A stretch of 64,000 nt of DNA from Heterohyrax brucei (taxonomy: Eukaryota; Chordata; Mammalia; Hyracoidea; Procaviidae), in contig CM053154.1 of the NCBI GenBank assembly GCA_028571685.1, forward strand, positions 10,758,001 through 10,822,000, in the 5' to 3' direction. The translations under genes were made by a program, and so were the position numbers. Shown in pieces: positions 10,223 to 20,333 of the stretch. The notes below the pieces were generated by a model, which saw only the letters and a program-made list of their open reading frames with translations, ran no database searches and was not told the DNA's origin. Every line of letters starts with the position of its first letter. The first letter of the stretch is position 1.

Positions 10223-10921
10223 ACAAAGGGCAGGGCTCTCTGGTGATGAGCAATCTTGTTTAGACACCATTTTTTTATTTTACAGCTATGCCAAAACCCT
10301 ACTGGGACTGGAGCTGGTGTGATCATAAATTAGATGTCAGTAGATGGTTAGCAAAAACACTTGGAAAACATCCCCAGTTCCAAAGGGTAGGGGCAGAGAG
10401 CAAGAAGGGAAAAGGAGGTACATTCTGAGGCTCAGAAGTACAACTGGGATTTTTGGCTGATTATCTGGGATTTAGCGTCAGGCAATTTGGGGAACAAAGA
10501 AATAATTCTCCCAAGCAATGAAACCTTTGCCTTGAGTTGTGAGGTAGTATTACAGTTGCATTTTAATAATTTCATTAACAGCTTGTACATGAAATGCCAA
10601 AGCCTCAATTTTACAGAGATGTTAAGTCAAGACCCAAAGATGCAGAGAGCTTGTTCAAGCTCATAAAAAAGACCACCCCTTAGAATAAATGTTTTGATAT
10701 GCCTAGCCCTTGGCTTAACCCACAGTCACGTCTCTCCTGGTTGGCACGGGGCAAGGAAAGTGGTGTGCATTGTCTGAACCAGGCAGGCTCCTGGTACCAT
10801 GTGGGGCCATGTGTTGTAACACTCATGTACATTACAGCAAATCCTTTGTTGGTTGAGCTTAATTTCAAACCCATTGAGGGTATGATGCTTTATAGGTTTG
10901 AATTAGACACAGGACTTTTGA
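10223..10921. other. Unassigned sequence with a possible MIR remnant
   Basis: About 10595-10680 ('CTCAATTTTACAGAGATGTT ... TTGTTCAAGCTCAT') resembles a reversed MIR SINE, but it is too decayed for a firm call. The rest is unassigned. Confidence 0.35.
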
Positions 10922-11071
10922 TTAAAAAAACAAACAAAAAACCATTGGCATTGACTCCCACACATAGTGATCCTATAGAACAGAACAGAACTACCCTATA
11001 GAATTTCCAAAGAGCAGCTGGGAGAGTCAAGCTGACAACTTTTTGGTTACCACTGTGCCAACAGGGCTCCA
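10922..11071 (-). mobile_element. AfroSINE-like SINE
   Basis: Minus strand. It begins after an A-rich run (the reverse of the 3' tail) with ACCATTGGCATTGACTCC, then AGTGATCCTATAGAACAG, and ends at the head with CAACAGGGCTCC. Confidence 0.85.
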
Positions 11072-11194
11072 GACTTTTGATAATGGAATAAATGTGGTTT
11101 ACCCAGCCAAGTCTGTTATTGATTTCTTAAAAAAAGGGTGGTGGCAACATTACAAGGATAGAGTTGTAGGAGCAGGGGTCTGGCAACCTTGCTT

Positions 11195-11940
11195 TCGGGG
11201 GACACTGAGGCTAATTGTTATAACTAGTCTATTGCTAAGATGGTCTTCTGCATCCCATGTTAGTGAGTGGCATCTGGGGTCTTAAAAGCTAGCAAGCTGC
11301 CATCTGAGGTACACCTAATGGCCCCAACTCATCCAGAACAGATGATGACCAAGAACAACAAAGACACAAGGGACAAAGAGCCCAAGAGACAGAAGGACCC
11401 ACGGGAATGGGAGACCGTACCAACATGTGACCACAAGAACCAGATAGTACCCAGCCATCACCAAAGACAGCTGTGATGGGGCACACAATGTCAAGTCCCT
11501 GTGGCAACATGAGAAAAAGAGAGGTGCAGCTCAAGAACTCTACTAAAAGACACAGCTGATGGTCCGACAGCCTGGAGGATGCCCTGGGAGAGTGGCACCT
11601 AGAGTGGCTGTTGCCCCTGACCAGAAATTGCTATGGAGGTCAACTCTCTGGATAAAAATGGATTGGATTCCGGGATGCAGTGTGACCATATGGTGTGTGT
11701 ACTTTTTAGTCTGTGTATTTATAGGATACTGTCCTACCGGTCTCTTTCTAGATGGGAGAGAAGAGGGTGGAGAGGAGGGGACAGGAGCTTGTTGAGAGGA
11801 TACTACAAGTATAGAATGAAAAGGGGGAGTGTGACGTCACTAGGCAGGGAGAGCAGAAGGAGTTGCAGATGGGCAGGCACACAAAATTGATTTGGATTGT
11901 ATGCTTTCACTTAATCACAATAAAAAAGGGGGGTGGGGTA
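11195..11940 (+). mobile_element. L1 3' UTR
   Basis: An L1 LINE 3' untranslated region. Landmarks are GTGGCATCTGGGGTCTTAAA, then AACAAAGACACAAGGGACAA, GAGCCCAAGAGACAGAAGG, GGGAGAGAAGAGGGTGGAG and an end with TTTCACTTAATCACAATAAA, the polyadenylation signal. It is 5'-truncated and carries no coding part. It is related to 52050-52740. Confidence 0.72.
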
Positions 11941-11949
11941 GGGAAGACG

Positions 11950-12095
11950 ATATGGGTGACACAGCACGGTAGATTGGTCTTTAAAGACTTAAAGGTTTAT
12001 ACTCTGCCACTAACTCAAAGGGTTGCCAGTTTAAACTCACCTAGCAGTGCCAAAGAAGAAAGGCTTGGTAATTGATTTCCATAAAGATTTAAAAA
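11950..12095 (+). mobile_element. AfroSINE-like SINE, 5' half of a split copy
   Basis: The head side is decayed, then GGGTTGCCAGTTTAAACTC and AAGAAAGGCTTGGTAATTG, stopping at CCATAAAGATTT. The second half resumes at about 12303 after a minus-strand SINE. Confidence 0.7.
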
Positions 12096-12104
12096 ATCAG
12101 AAAA

Positions 12105-12287
12105 CAAAACTTGCTGCTGTGGAGTTCATTCTGACTTACAAAGACCCTACAGGACAGATTAGAGCTGCTGCATAGAGTTTCTTAGGATGTAATCCTTACG
12201 GAAGCAGGCTGCCCCATCTTTCTCCTGCAGAGCGGCTGGTGTTCAGTTAGCAGCTGAGCATTTTCACCACTGTGCCACCAGGGATTC
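12105..12287 (-). mobile_element. AfroSINE-like SINE inserted in another SINE
   Basis: Minus strand. It runs from the tail side (TTGCTGCTGTGGAGTTCATT) through AGACCCTACAGGACAG to the head (CACTGTGCCACCAGGGATTC). It lies between the two halves of a plus-strand SINE and is therefore the younger insertion. Confidence 0.82.
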
Positions 12288-12302
12288 TCCTTTTACTATG
12301 AC

Positions 12303-12402
12303 AGTCAAGAAAACCCAGTGGGGTTGTTCTCCTCTGTAAGGCACAGGTCACTATGAGTTGTAGCCCCCATGATGGCAGTGAGTTTGGCTTTTCTTTGTTT
12401 TT
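12303..12402 (+). mobile_element. AfroSINE-like SINE, 3' half of a split copy
   Basis: Continues 11950-12095: AGTCAAGAAAACCCAGTGG, then GGTCACTATGAGTTGTAGC and GATGGCAGTGAGTTTGGC. Confidence 0.7.
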
Positions 12403-13300
12403 AGTACTAGAGATCAAGCTTTTGTACAAAAACTGAGTTTTTGACAAAAGGAAGATGAATCAGAGACATACGGGTAACTTTGTTGCTTGTGAAATTAGAG
12501 ATGGGAGAGGGTAGGGAGAAGAAACAAAGGAAGCAGGGAGGAAAAAAGAAACTATAGAAGAAGAAACAGTAATTGAAAAGGGAGAAAGGGAGCAATCTGC
12601 TGGGAGAACCTGCTCCCCCCCTCACCTCAGGGGACACTCTGAGCTCACTACAATAATGTGGGAATGTCCCCAGCAATGCTGGCAGTAGCCATGTGTATGT
12701 CCATGTCTGAGCATTGGAAGTTTCCAGTTCAGAAGTTGTCTTATTGAAGATGATGGGATTTCCTATCATTTTACATAAACTGGGAAGAATTTTTTGAAAA
12801 AGAAGTAAAATGCTCTGTGGTGTCAGAGTTCCCCTGCTTCCTTGTTAAACACACACACACACACACACACTGACCATGTGTGTGTCATAGCTGAGGTCTC
12901 TGCTGGTGGGAGCTCCACCTAGCTGAGAGGGACCACTCATAAATAGCTGTATTCATGGAAGTCAAAATTAAATTTCTATGTGTTGACCCAAAACCAGCTC
13001 TCCCCTCAGAGCTATTTACTATAAAATTCTAATGTGGTGAGGGTCCACAGCATATGCTGTAATGGAGGAGGGTGGGGGGCTGCACCAACTGAAGCCCCTT
13101 TGTGTGTCAACGCCCTGCGGGACAGACTTGGCAGCCCTGCTTTCCTCCTGAGCACATGGCCAGCCCAGGGTGCTTTTAAACTTGCCTGTTAGGTCGGCTG
13201 TCTTGGTTGTTTTAGGGGGGAAGGTAAAGGCTGTGAACAGGGCTGTCAGGGGTCGAGAGGTGGGCAGTCCCAGGTAGATTTCATCTGCCCAGGATCACTG
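12403..13300. other. Unassigned sequence with a purine-rich run and a CA repeat
   Basis: A purine-rich tract lies at about 12490-12600. No gene or named interspersed repeat is recognised. Confidence 0.4.
12847..12871. repeat. (CA)n microsatellite
   Basis: An uninterrupted CA run of about a dozen units. Confidence 0.95.
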
Positions 13301-13458
13301 GAAACCCCGGTGGCATAATGGTCAAGTCTGTTAACCAAAAGATTGGCAGTTTGAATCCACCAGGCACTTGTTAGAAATTCTACTGGGGCAGTACCACTCT
13401 GTCCTGCAGGGTCGCTAGAAGTTGGAATCAACTCGATGGCAGTGGATTTGGTTTGGGT
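13301..13458 (+). mobile_element. AfroSINE-like SINE
   Basis: Plus strand and near complete. Head GGAAACCCCGGTGGCATAAT, B-box-like region GATTGGCAGTTTGAATCC, tail GGGTCGCTAGAAGTTGGAAT and CTCGATGGCAGTGG. Confidence 0.9.
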
Positions 13459-13464
13459 TGATGG

Positions 13465-13650
13465 TAGAGAGATTAAGTGCTGTGGCTGTGGAACAGAAGG
13501 GTTGGCAATTCAAAGGCACCGGGTGCTCCTTAGAGACTCTATGGGGCAGTTCTACTCATCCCACAAGGTTCACTGTGAGTCCGCCTATGAGTCCAAACCG
13601 ACTTGAAGGCAATGGGTTTGGGTTTTTTGGTTGGGATTACCTTTTTTTTC
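13465..13650 (+). mobile_element. AfroSINE-like SINE, directly after the previous one
   Basis: A second plus-strand copy with AGAGATTAAGTGCTGTGGCT, GGGTTGGCAATTCAAAGG and a tail with CTTGAAGGCAATGGGTTTGG. Only a few bases separate the two SINEs. Tails are A/T-rich and are common insertion targets. Confidence 0.88.
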
Positions 13651-13810
13651 CAGGGTCCAAGGTTGGTACTGATGCTTTGCTATAGAATTAAAGATGGAAG
13701 AGGAGGGGCCAGTTGTGTTAAGGTCAATAAACAAAGCTAGAAAATGACACATCATCTTAGAAAAGTAAAAAAGACTTTCATATCTAGATTTTTATTCTTA
13801 TTAATAATGG

Positions 13811-14060
13811 CTAGTTGTGGTTCACTGCCAGTGACTCACAGTGATGCCATGTGCCACAGAACAAAACCCTAGCCATCCTCAGATGGTTTCCTGTGGCTGA
13901 TTTTTAGATCACCAGGCGTTTCTTCTTAGTTCGTCTACTGGCCTCTGTTTAGCATCAGAGCAACATGCAGGCCAGGTGCACTGGCTGGGAATCCAATCCT
14001 GGATCTCCCACGTGGGAGCTGAGAATTTTCCCCCTGAACCACCACTACCCTGCAGTGGGA
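13811..14060 (-). mobile_element. Long tRNA-headed SINE with RTE-like tail
   Basis: Minus strand. The tRNA-like head, reversed, lies at about 13985-14050 with GGAATCCAATCCTGGATCTC (reversed B-box region) and a reversed A-box side. The tail side near 13811-13860 reads GACTCACAGTGATGCCATG. Confidence 0.62.
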
Positions 14061-14125
14061 ACTATTTGTTGTAAGCAGTGGGAGACAAAGGCATTGTCTT
14101 CTCAGCTGCGTTGAAGCTTGGTTAC

Positions 14126-14652
14126 TGTTTCAGTCATCTGGTGCTGCTCTAACAGAAATACTGTGAGTGGGTGGCTTTAAAAAGAGAAATTTATTCTTAC
14201 ACAGCCCAGTAGGCTACAAGTCCAAATTCAGGATGTCCACTCCAGTGGCAGGTTTTCCCCCTTGTTGGCTCCAGAGGAAAGTCCTTCTGCTGCATCAGTC
14301 TTTGCTGAGAGAGCGTCTTGGCACAAGAACCTCAGGTCTGAAGGACGCGCTCTTCTCCCAGTGCTGTTTTCTTGATGGTGTGAGGTTCCCAACTTTCTGC
14401 TTTCTTCCCTTTCCTTTTATCTCCTGTAGGATGAAAGGATAAACGTGGTGCAAGGGAAAGACTCCAGGGAAACCCCTTTGGCAAGGGTGTTGCCGTCCCA
14501 CCCTAATCCTCTTTTAACATAATCATTGTATCTTTTAGCTACAGGCAGAGATTAGGATGTGTAGCATAGGAAAAAATCACAAAACCCTGAGAATCATGGC
14601 CCAGCCAAATGGCTACACACATTTTTGGGGGGACACAGTTCAATCTCTGACA
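14126..14652 (-). mobile_element. Solo LTR, MLT1-like (ERVL-MaLR type)
   Basis: A fossil LTR on the minus strand, of full family length (about 530 bases). It is flanked by GTTAC (14121-14125) and GTTAT (14653-14657), a likely five-base target duplication as the ERVL group makes. No internal part is present. Confidence 0.78.
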
Positions 14653-14747
14653 GTTATTCTCTTTTAGATGGAGTAAAAGACTAAGAAAGATGCCTTAAAA
14701 ATGTTTTTAATGTTGTCAGGTGTCATTCGGCCAACTCCCACTTGTAG

Positions 14748-14880
14748 CCACCCCAACCCATCAGCTTCAAGTCAGTCTTGACTCAGCAGTCCTAAAGGAC
14801 AGAGTAGGACTGCCCCGTAGAGTTTCCAAGGAGTGCCTAGCGGATCTGAACTGCCAGCCTTTGGGTTAGCAGGCTTTCTT
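14748..14880 (-). mobile_element. AfroSINE-like SINE
   Basis: Minus strand. TCAAGTCAGTCTTGACTC, then AAAGGACAGAGTAGGACTGC, GAGTTTCCAAGGAGTGCC and a truncated head ending in TTGGGTTAGCAGGC. Confidence 0.82.
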
Positions 14881-14883
14881 GAC

Positions 14884-14960
14884 TGGGTGCAAAGGTTAAG
14901 CACTTGGCTGCTAACAAAAAGGTCAAGTGACAGTCCAGGAAACCTTCCGGGGCTGCTCAT
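14884..14960 (+). mobile_element. AfroSINE-like SINE, 5' part, split by an LTR
   Basis: Head part with AAAGGTTAAGCACTTGGCTG and CTAACAAAAAGGTCAAGTG. It stops at GGGCTGCTCAT, where the LTR begins, and its tail resumes at 15457. Confidence 0.72.
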
Positions 14961-15456
14961 TGTTAGGGTCCAGATTTCAAGACACGACGTGGTTTCTCTT
15001 TAAAAGTTAAGTGTTATTAAAAATGTGCCCAAAAGGAAAAAGTTGGTGTACCAGGGACACACTCCAAACTACGCAGAGCAGGAGGAGACCCCAGGCTTCC
15101 TTAGCAGACAGTATTTAAGCTGTAAAACCGCAAAGTAGGGATGGGGAGCTGTTTTTTGCATTGATTGGTCGAGGCCATATGGAATTTCTGCAAATTGTAA
15201 AATGTAGCTGTTAGTGAATGTGTCAGCAACATTGGTGAATGTTTCAACCACATGGAATTTCCGTAAGTTGTAAAAATGAATGTTTCAATAGCATGTGGTT
15301 AGGGCTGGCTCCAGGCTTTGTCTTTTGCAAGATAAACTACTCTAGGGTATTTCCTGTTATTTTCTGCTAAGTTATTTCCTGGAGCCTTCTACCCTGAATT
15401 TTCACTGTACCCTTCCTCAAAGTGGAGTCACTTATGTCTCATTTTAACACTCATCA
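14961..15456 (-). mobile_element. Solo LTR of a second, unrelated ERV family
   Basis: A fossil LTR of about 496 bases bounded by TG and CA. In the minus-strand sense it holds a CCAAT box, an AT-rich promoter-like stretch (CAGCTTAAATACTGTC) and an AATAA-type polyadenylation region. It does not resemble the MLT1-like copies. The promoter layout suggests a class I or class II ERV, but I cannot name the family. It is alone, without internal sequence. Confidence 0.68.
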
Positions 15457-15507
15457 CATGGTGTCACTATGAGTCAGAAGTGACTCCATGGCACACAACA
15501 ACACCCA
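15457..15507 (+). mobile_element. AfroSINE-like SINE, 3' tail after the LTR
   Basis: GGTGTCACTATGAGTCAG, then TGACTCCATGGCACACAACAAC completes the SINE begun at 14884. Confidence 0.72.
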
Positions 15508-15618
15508 TCTCTACCAGAACAGATTGCCAGGCCTTTCTTCTTTGGGCCATTGGGTGGATTCGAACCACCAATCTTTCAGTTTGTGGCTGAGAGTTCAGCT
15601 GTTGTCCACCAGGGCCCC
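15508..15618 (-). mobile_element. AfroSINE-like SINE, head part
   Basis: Minus strand. GATTGCCAGGCCTTTCTTC, then GGGTGGATTCGAACCACC and CACCAGGGCCCCTC. The tail side is missing. Confidence 0.75.
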
Positions 15619-16060
15619 TCTAAAAATGCCTTTTGAAGGTCGTGAAATACAAAGCCCTTTTCGTTATGAAATAGAGTTCACAATGGTGGGAAGCAGGATT
15701 CAGCCAGTGCCTGTCTTGATTCTCACTTGATTTCTGCTCCCACACATTTTGTTTTTCCCTCGGAGAAACCTATACAGTGAATGTCACAGCTCCTCCTGAC
15801 CCAGAAGCAAGTTGTGTTTCTTTGTCCATTTGCAAACATTAACTGAGGGGCCAGTGATCAGGCGGTTCAGAAGAAAATACTGATGAGCCAATGTAAAGCG
15901 ACATTCACCTGAGGAGTGAAACAGGCTTTAGCTTTTTTCAGAGAAAGTGCTGAATTTTAACCATCCTAGTAATAACTCAATGTCATCTCCCTGTGGATGG
16001 TGCAATGTCCATAGAGTGTGCATTTCTGTCCACTGACACCCATTAAATAAATAAAAGTAA
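15619..16060. other. Unassigned sequence
   Basis: No gene or named repeat is recognised. Confidence 0.35.
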
Positions 16061-16220
16061 AACCAAACCAGCTGCTATCAAGTCGATTCTGAGTCATAGT
16101 GACCCTACAGGACAGAACAGGACTGCCTCATAGAGTTTCCAAGGAGTACCTAGCAGATTTGAACCACCAGTGTTTTGGTTAGCAGAGAAAACACTTAACC
16201 ACTAGGCCACCGGGATTTCC
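16061..16220 (-). mobile_element. AfroSINE-like SINE
   Basis: Minus strand and near complete: ATCAAGTCGATTCTGAGTCA, GACCCTACAGGACAGAAC, GAGTTTCCAAGGAGTACC and head CACCGGGATTTCC. Confidence 0.9.
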
Positions 16221-16316
16221 ATGTAGCCTGCAGTCTAAACAACTCTAGAAACAAGGCCACAGAGAGATATGGTGTCCGCACAGCCTGTCAACAGCACCTG
16301 TAGCCCTCAGCCCTGG

Positions 16317-16860
16317 TGTCATGGATTGAATTGTGTCCCTCCAAAATATGTGTAGTCATTTGGCTGGGCCAGGATTCGCTGTATTCTGTGACTGCCCTCC
16401 ATCTCCTGATTTTCTGGTTTTATAAATCCTAATCTCTGGCTGTGGCTAACAGATAGGATGATTATGTTAAAAGAGGATTAGGGTGGGACAGCAACACCCT
16501 TGCTAAGGGAGTTTCTCTGGAGGGCGGTTTGCACCACCCTTTGTCCTTTCTTTCTATGGGAGATAAAAAGAGAGAGAAGCAAGCAGAGAATTGAGAACCT
16601 CACACCATGAAGAAAATAGCACCAGGAGTAGAGCGTGTCCTTCAGACCTGAGGTTCATGCGCCAAGATGCTCCCTGAACAAAGACAGATGCCACACAAGG
16701 ACTTAACCTCCAGAGCCAACAAGGGGGAAAGCCTTCCCCTGGAGTGGACACCCTGAAGGCATACTTGTGAACTGTTGGACTATGTAAGAATAAACTTTTC
16801 TTTGCTAAAGCCGTCCACTTTGTGATATTTCTGTTAGATCAGCACTAGCTGACTAAACCC
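16317..16860 (+). mobile_element. Solo LTR, MLT1-like (ERVL-MaLR type)
   Basis: A fossil LTR on the plus strand, opening with TGTCATGGATTGAATTG. A perfect five-base duplication, CCTGG, lies on both sides (16312-16316 and 16861-16865), as expected for this group. A polyadenylation-like AATAAA is near 16789. No internal part is present. Confidence 0.82.
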
Positions 16861-16865
16861 CCTGG

Positions 16866-17772
16866 TGAGCCAGCCAAGTGCCGTCAAGTCAGATCCAACC
16901 CCCTGGTGAAGACTTGCAAGAAGATAAAACAACCTCTTCTTGCGGCAGTGGCCTGTGCTGAACCTAGGTGTGTTGTCCATGTTTTATCCAGCCCTCCCTG
17001 TGGCCATGGCTTCCCATTCCTTTGTCCCTCACCTGGGGTCCGTGACTGATCAGGATACTGTGTGTGAGAGCGACCTCAGCATCTTTGGGCAAATGGAACC
17101 CAGTTGCAATTGTGAAAGCAGGCCCGTAAATGAGCTCTGAATGGCAAGGCTGGTGTGCATTCCTCTAAGTTAACCAGCAGCAAGTTTGAGCCCCAGCCCT
17201 TGGCCCAACAGAGGCCAAGTTCGAGCCGGAAGACGGATGGGCAAAAGCCGTCACCTAGGAAAACTGAAGCTATCCAAAGAAACGCATCCTACTTCAAAGT
17301 CTGCCTATCCCTTTGCCTAAACAATGCATTTGGGGCTGCACAGTTTGTCTGAAAAAAGCAGCTGAACCTGGCATGAGACCAGCTGCTCGCATATGTTCTG
17401 CGCATCATCTATGGAAGAGGACTTTCTCTTAAACTTTCCCTTAAATCTTCCTGTATGTTGCCAGTATTCCCTGTGATGAGATGAAAAGCCGGTGATGACC
17501 TCCGCATCTGAAAGTCTGGAGGCCCTGAAGGTGTCTCACTGACTCACACGCTGTGACACCGCATGTGTTCATAGAAACCCGCCCCCGTCTTCGGTGGTCT
17601 AGGAGCAGCAAGCCCCACAGACTTCCAGCAGAAGAGATGAAAATAGATTTTTGCTGATGGGCTGAAACCCTGTTGAGGCTTCTCTTTCTGCGGGAGAGGG
17701 CAGGCTCTGAATCTCTTAAGCAGAAAGAAAACGAAAATCGAATATGAAAGCGAGGGCTCAATTGATTTGATC
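16866..17772. other. Unassigned sequence with a tiny SINE scrap
   Basis: A reversed SINE-like scrap (GTGCCGTCAAGTCAGATCC) sits at 16876-16905. The remainder has no gene or named repeat. Frames of about 100 codons here have no domain signature. Confidence 0.35.
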
Positions 17773-17835
17773 TGTGTGTGTGTGTGTGTGTGTGTCAGAG
17801 AAAGAGAGAGAGAAGGGGAGGTAGAGAAAGAGAGG
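17773..17835. repeat. Compound (TG)n and purine-rich simple repeat
   Basis: A TG run of about eleven units is followed by a GA-rich tract (AGAGAAAGAGAGAGAGAAGG). Confidence 0.92.
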
Positions 17836-17889
17836 GAAAAGAATTCCAGGTCTTCTTACCATGTTTTTGTGGGCTTATGAACAATGTAA

Positions 17890-18030
17890 AACCCTGGTAG
17901 TGCAGTGGTTACCAAAGACCAGCAGTTTGAATGCTGGAAACTCTATGGGGCGGTTACACTCTGTCCCATAGGGCTGCTATGTGTTGGAGTTCACTCTGGT
18001 GGTGGGTGTTTGTTTTTTTCTTTTCTTTTT
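17890..18030 (+). mobile_element. AfroSINE-like SINE, internally shortened
   Basis: Plus strand. AACCCTGGTAGTGCAGTGG, CAGCAGTTTGAATGCTGG, AAACTCTATGGGGCGGTT and a tail with GGGCTGCTATGTGTTGGAG, then a T-rich run. Confidence 0.85.
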
Positions 18031-18052
18031 TTTCTGTTTTCTAATTACTGTT

Positions 18053-18093
18053 TGTTATTGTTGAATCAACTTGATTCTGACTTACAGTGACCT
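18053..18093 (-). mobile_element. AfroSINE-like tail fragment
   Basis: A short reversed tail: TTGAATCAACTTGATTCTGA and TTACAGTGACCTTG. Confidence 0.55.
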
Positions 18094-18110
18094 TGTAATT
18101 ACTGTCTAGT

Positions 18111-18196
18111 GGAGCCCTGGTCAAGTGTTCAGGCTGCTAACCCAAAGGTTGGCAGTTGAAATCCACTAGTCACTCCTTGGAAACCTGTCTGGCTGT
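18111..18196 (+). mobile_element. AfroSINE-like SINE, head half
   Basis: GGAGCCCTGGTCAAGTGTTC, then AGGTTGGCAGTTGAAATCC and ACTCCTTGGAAACC. The 3' half is absent. Confidence 0.75.
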
Positions 18197-18828
18197 GCCA
18201 CACGCATACTATTCTCTCTAATGCTATCAGCAACATGCAAGTACATGTTAGACCTAACTCAAGGTCCGGATAGATTTCTTTGGCTATTTAAAAAAAAAAA
18301 AAGGCATCTCATTTGAGAAAAGTAATTTCCTTGAGTAGCACCGCCTAAAAAACAAAAAGAAACTGTGTTCCATGGTTTCACCTTTTAAAATGCATGTATC
18401 TATGTTTCTGGTCATATATCTATGTTTCTAAAGTAGTGTCTTTGTACTCCATTCCCCAGACAGAGTGGCCCTGTCCAGCTCTGTGCTACAGGCCTACAGG
18501 CGTGGCCGTGTGATGGGCACGCTATGTTTTCGGTTGTCTGTCTGACCTGGCCAGCATTCAGTGATGGTTTAGACTGGGAAGGTGTCCTCTGCTGGGAGAA
18601 GACAGGCTTGAGAGCTGACTGCCCTCGGAGCTACCCTGCTCCATCCTCAGGGCAGAGAGAAGTAGCCTCGCCTCTCCCTCCAACCCTCGCGTGAAATCCT
18701 TCTCCGATCCCGGTGTCTTCTCCGACGAGTCTGGTTGGGTCCAGCTGGGCCCACAGGTGTTTGGAAGAAGTTAGTTCCCCTAATGGAGGGGAACTTAACC
18801 TGAGGTCCCTGGACTCTGGAAAGCCCAG
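18197..18828. other. Unassigned sequence
   Basis: An A run at 18291-18302 is followed by ordinary sequence without a gene or named repeat. Confidence 0.35.
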
Positions 18829-19393
18829 TGTCACAGATTGAATTGCGTCTTCCCCTCCACCACCCAAATGTGTGTCAGTTTGATTAGGCTGTGATTCCCA
18901 GTGCTGGGGGGTTGTCCTCCATTTTGTGGTTGATGTGATTTTCCTGTGTGTTCTAAACCTTCGTCTCTGCCTGTGGCTGATGAGGCAAGGTTAGATGACG
19001 TTCAAGAGGATTTGGGTGGGATGAACACCGTTACCAGGTCACAGCCCTGACCCAGTATCAACGGTGTTTCTCTGGGGTGTGACCTTCATCACCTTTTATC
19101 TTACAGAAGACAAAATGAAACAGAAATGAGCCAAACATGAGGGGCCTTAGACCACCAAGAAAGCAGCACTAGGAACATAGCATGTCCTTTGTATCTGGAG
19201 TCCTCATGCGTGAGAAGGTCCTTGATCCAGGGAGAAATGTTGACAAGGACTTTCCTCCAGAGCCAACAGAGAGGAAAAGGCTTCCCCTGGGATTTGGACT
19301 TGTAACCTACTAGACTGTGAGAGAACAAACTTGTCTTTGTTAAATCCATCCACGTACGTATTTCTGTTACAGCAGCACTCGATGACTCAGGCA
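18829..19393 (+). mobile_element. Solo LTR, MLT1-like (ERVL-MaLR type)
   Basis: A fossil LTR on the plus strand, about 565 bases and full family length. It is flanked by CCCAG (18824-18828) and CCCAT (19394-19398), a probable decayed five-base duplication. No internal part is present. Confidence 0.78.
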
Positions 19394-19599
19394 CCCATAA
19401 ATGCAGTTTAGGTTTGCAAACCACCACTGAGACTGTTCACATGATTTTGTGTGGACATATGTTGATTTTGGTGGAGACAAGGTCTAGAGCTCTCAGTGGG
19501 GACTCAAAGAAATCTGTGACCTTCCAAAAGTCCCGTGCCATCACCCTAGCTGATTTCTTCCCTCCGGGTTCTCTCTCCAGTCTGTCTGGCACATCGTTG

Positions 19600-19945
19600 T
19601 GGTCATTCGCTGCTATCGGGTCAGCCCCCAGCCCATGGTGACCTCGCGTGTGGCAGAACGAAGCACCCTCCAGGCCTGCCCTATTCCCCGTGATAAGTTG
19701 CAGACCAGGTTGTGATGAGCCATAGGGTTTTCACTGGCTGATGTTCAGAAGGAGATCTCCAGGCCTTTCTTCCTCGTCTGTCTTAGTCTAGAAACTCTGC
19801 TGAAACCTGAAACCATAGCAACTTGCCAGCCACCACTCAAGGGTGGATGGTGGCTGTACATGAGATGCCGGCGTGGGCCATCAAACCTGGGTCTCTCACA
19901 CAGAAGGCAAGGATTCTACCACTGACCAACCAATGCCCCCCACGC
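19600..19945 (-). mobile_element. Long tRNA-Gly-headed SINE with RTE-like tail (best copy)
   Basis: Minus strand. Reversed, the head reads GCATTGGTTGGTCAGTGG and then TAGAATCCTTGCCTTCTGTG and CCCAGGTTTGATGGCCC. This follows tRNA-Gly(GCC) from its start through the A and B boxes (about 19868-19945). The body follows, and at the far end (near 19605-19650) the RTE-like tail GCTATCGGGTCAGCCCC. This fits a Pol III SINE that uses RTE machinery. The copy has decayed and is not a working tRNA gene. Confidence 0.75.
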
Positions 19946-19974
19946 TATATATTATTTTACACTAGCTTAATCTA

Positions 19975-20333
19975 CCTAAAACCTACTGGTCACATCTTGT
20001 CCATGCCTCCACGTTCCCCGTGTCCCCCATCACCTCCAGGAGAGTGCATACTCTGGCCTCTGCAGGCTTCTCAATTTTATCTCTCCCACCATGCTCCAAG
20101 GTCATGCTCCACATCCATCACTCCAGACTGTTCTACACATTGTCCCCCCTGCATGCCCTGCCGACCTGCTTCCTTAGAGTGCTTCCTCTCTCCTCTCTAC
20201 CCGTGCCTACATTTTAGCTTCTGTAAATTTGAACTCTTCCACTAAACTTTTATTCCAACCACCAAACACTCACTCTTTTTCAGACACTCGTACCATCTAC
20301 ATACCCTTTGACCTTAATTGCAAACTTTCTCCT
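19975..20333 (+). mobile_element. L2-like LINE fragment, left of an LTR
   Basis: Pyrimidine-rich sequence with CACCACCTCC-type and TTCC-type patterns typical of L2 ORF ends. It resumes at 20771. It is too old for a firm family call on its own, but the 3' side supports it. Confidence 0.45.

Noticed and set aside
12490-12600. A functional purine-rich regulatory tract
   Set aside because: A low-complexity stretch with no supporting sites nearby.
19868-19945. A tRNA-Gly gene on the minus strand
   Set aside because: The acceptor and anticodon arms have decayed and the sequence continues directly into a SINE body, so it is a SINE head.
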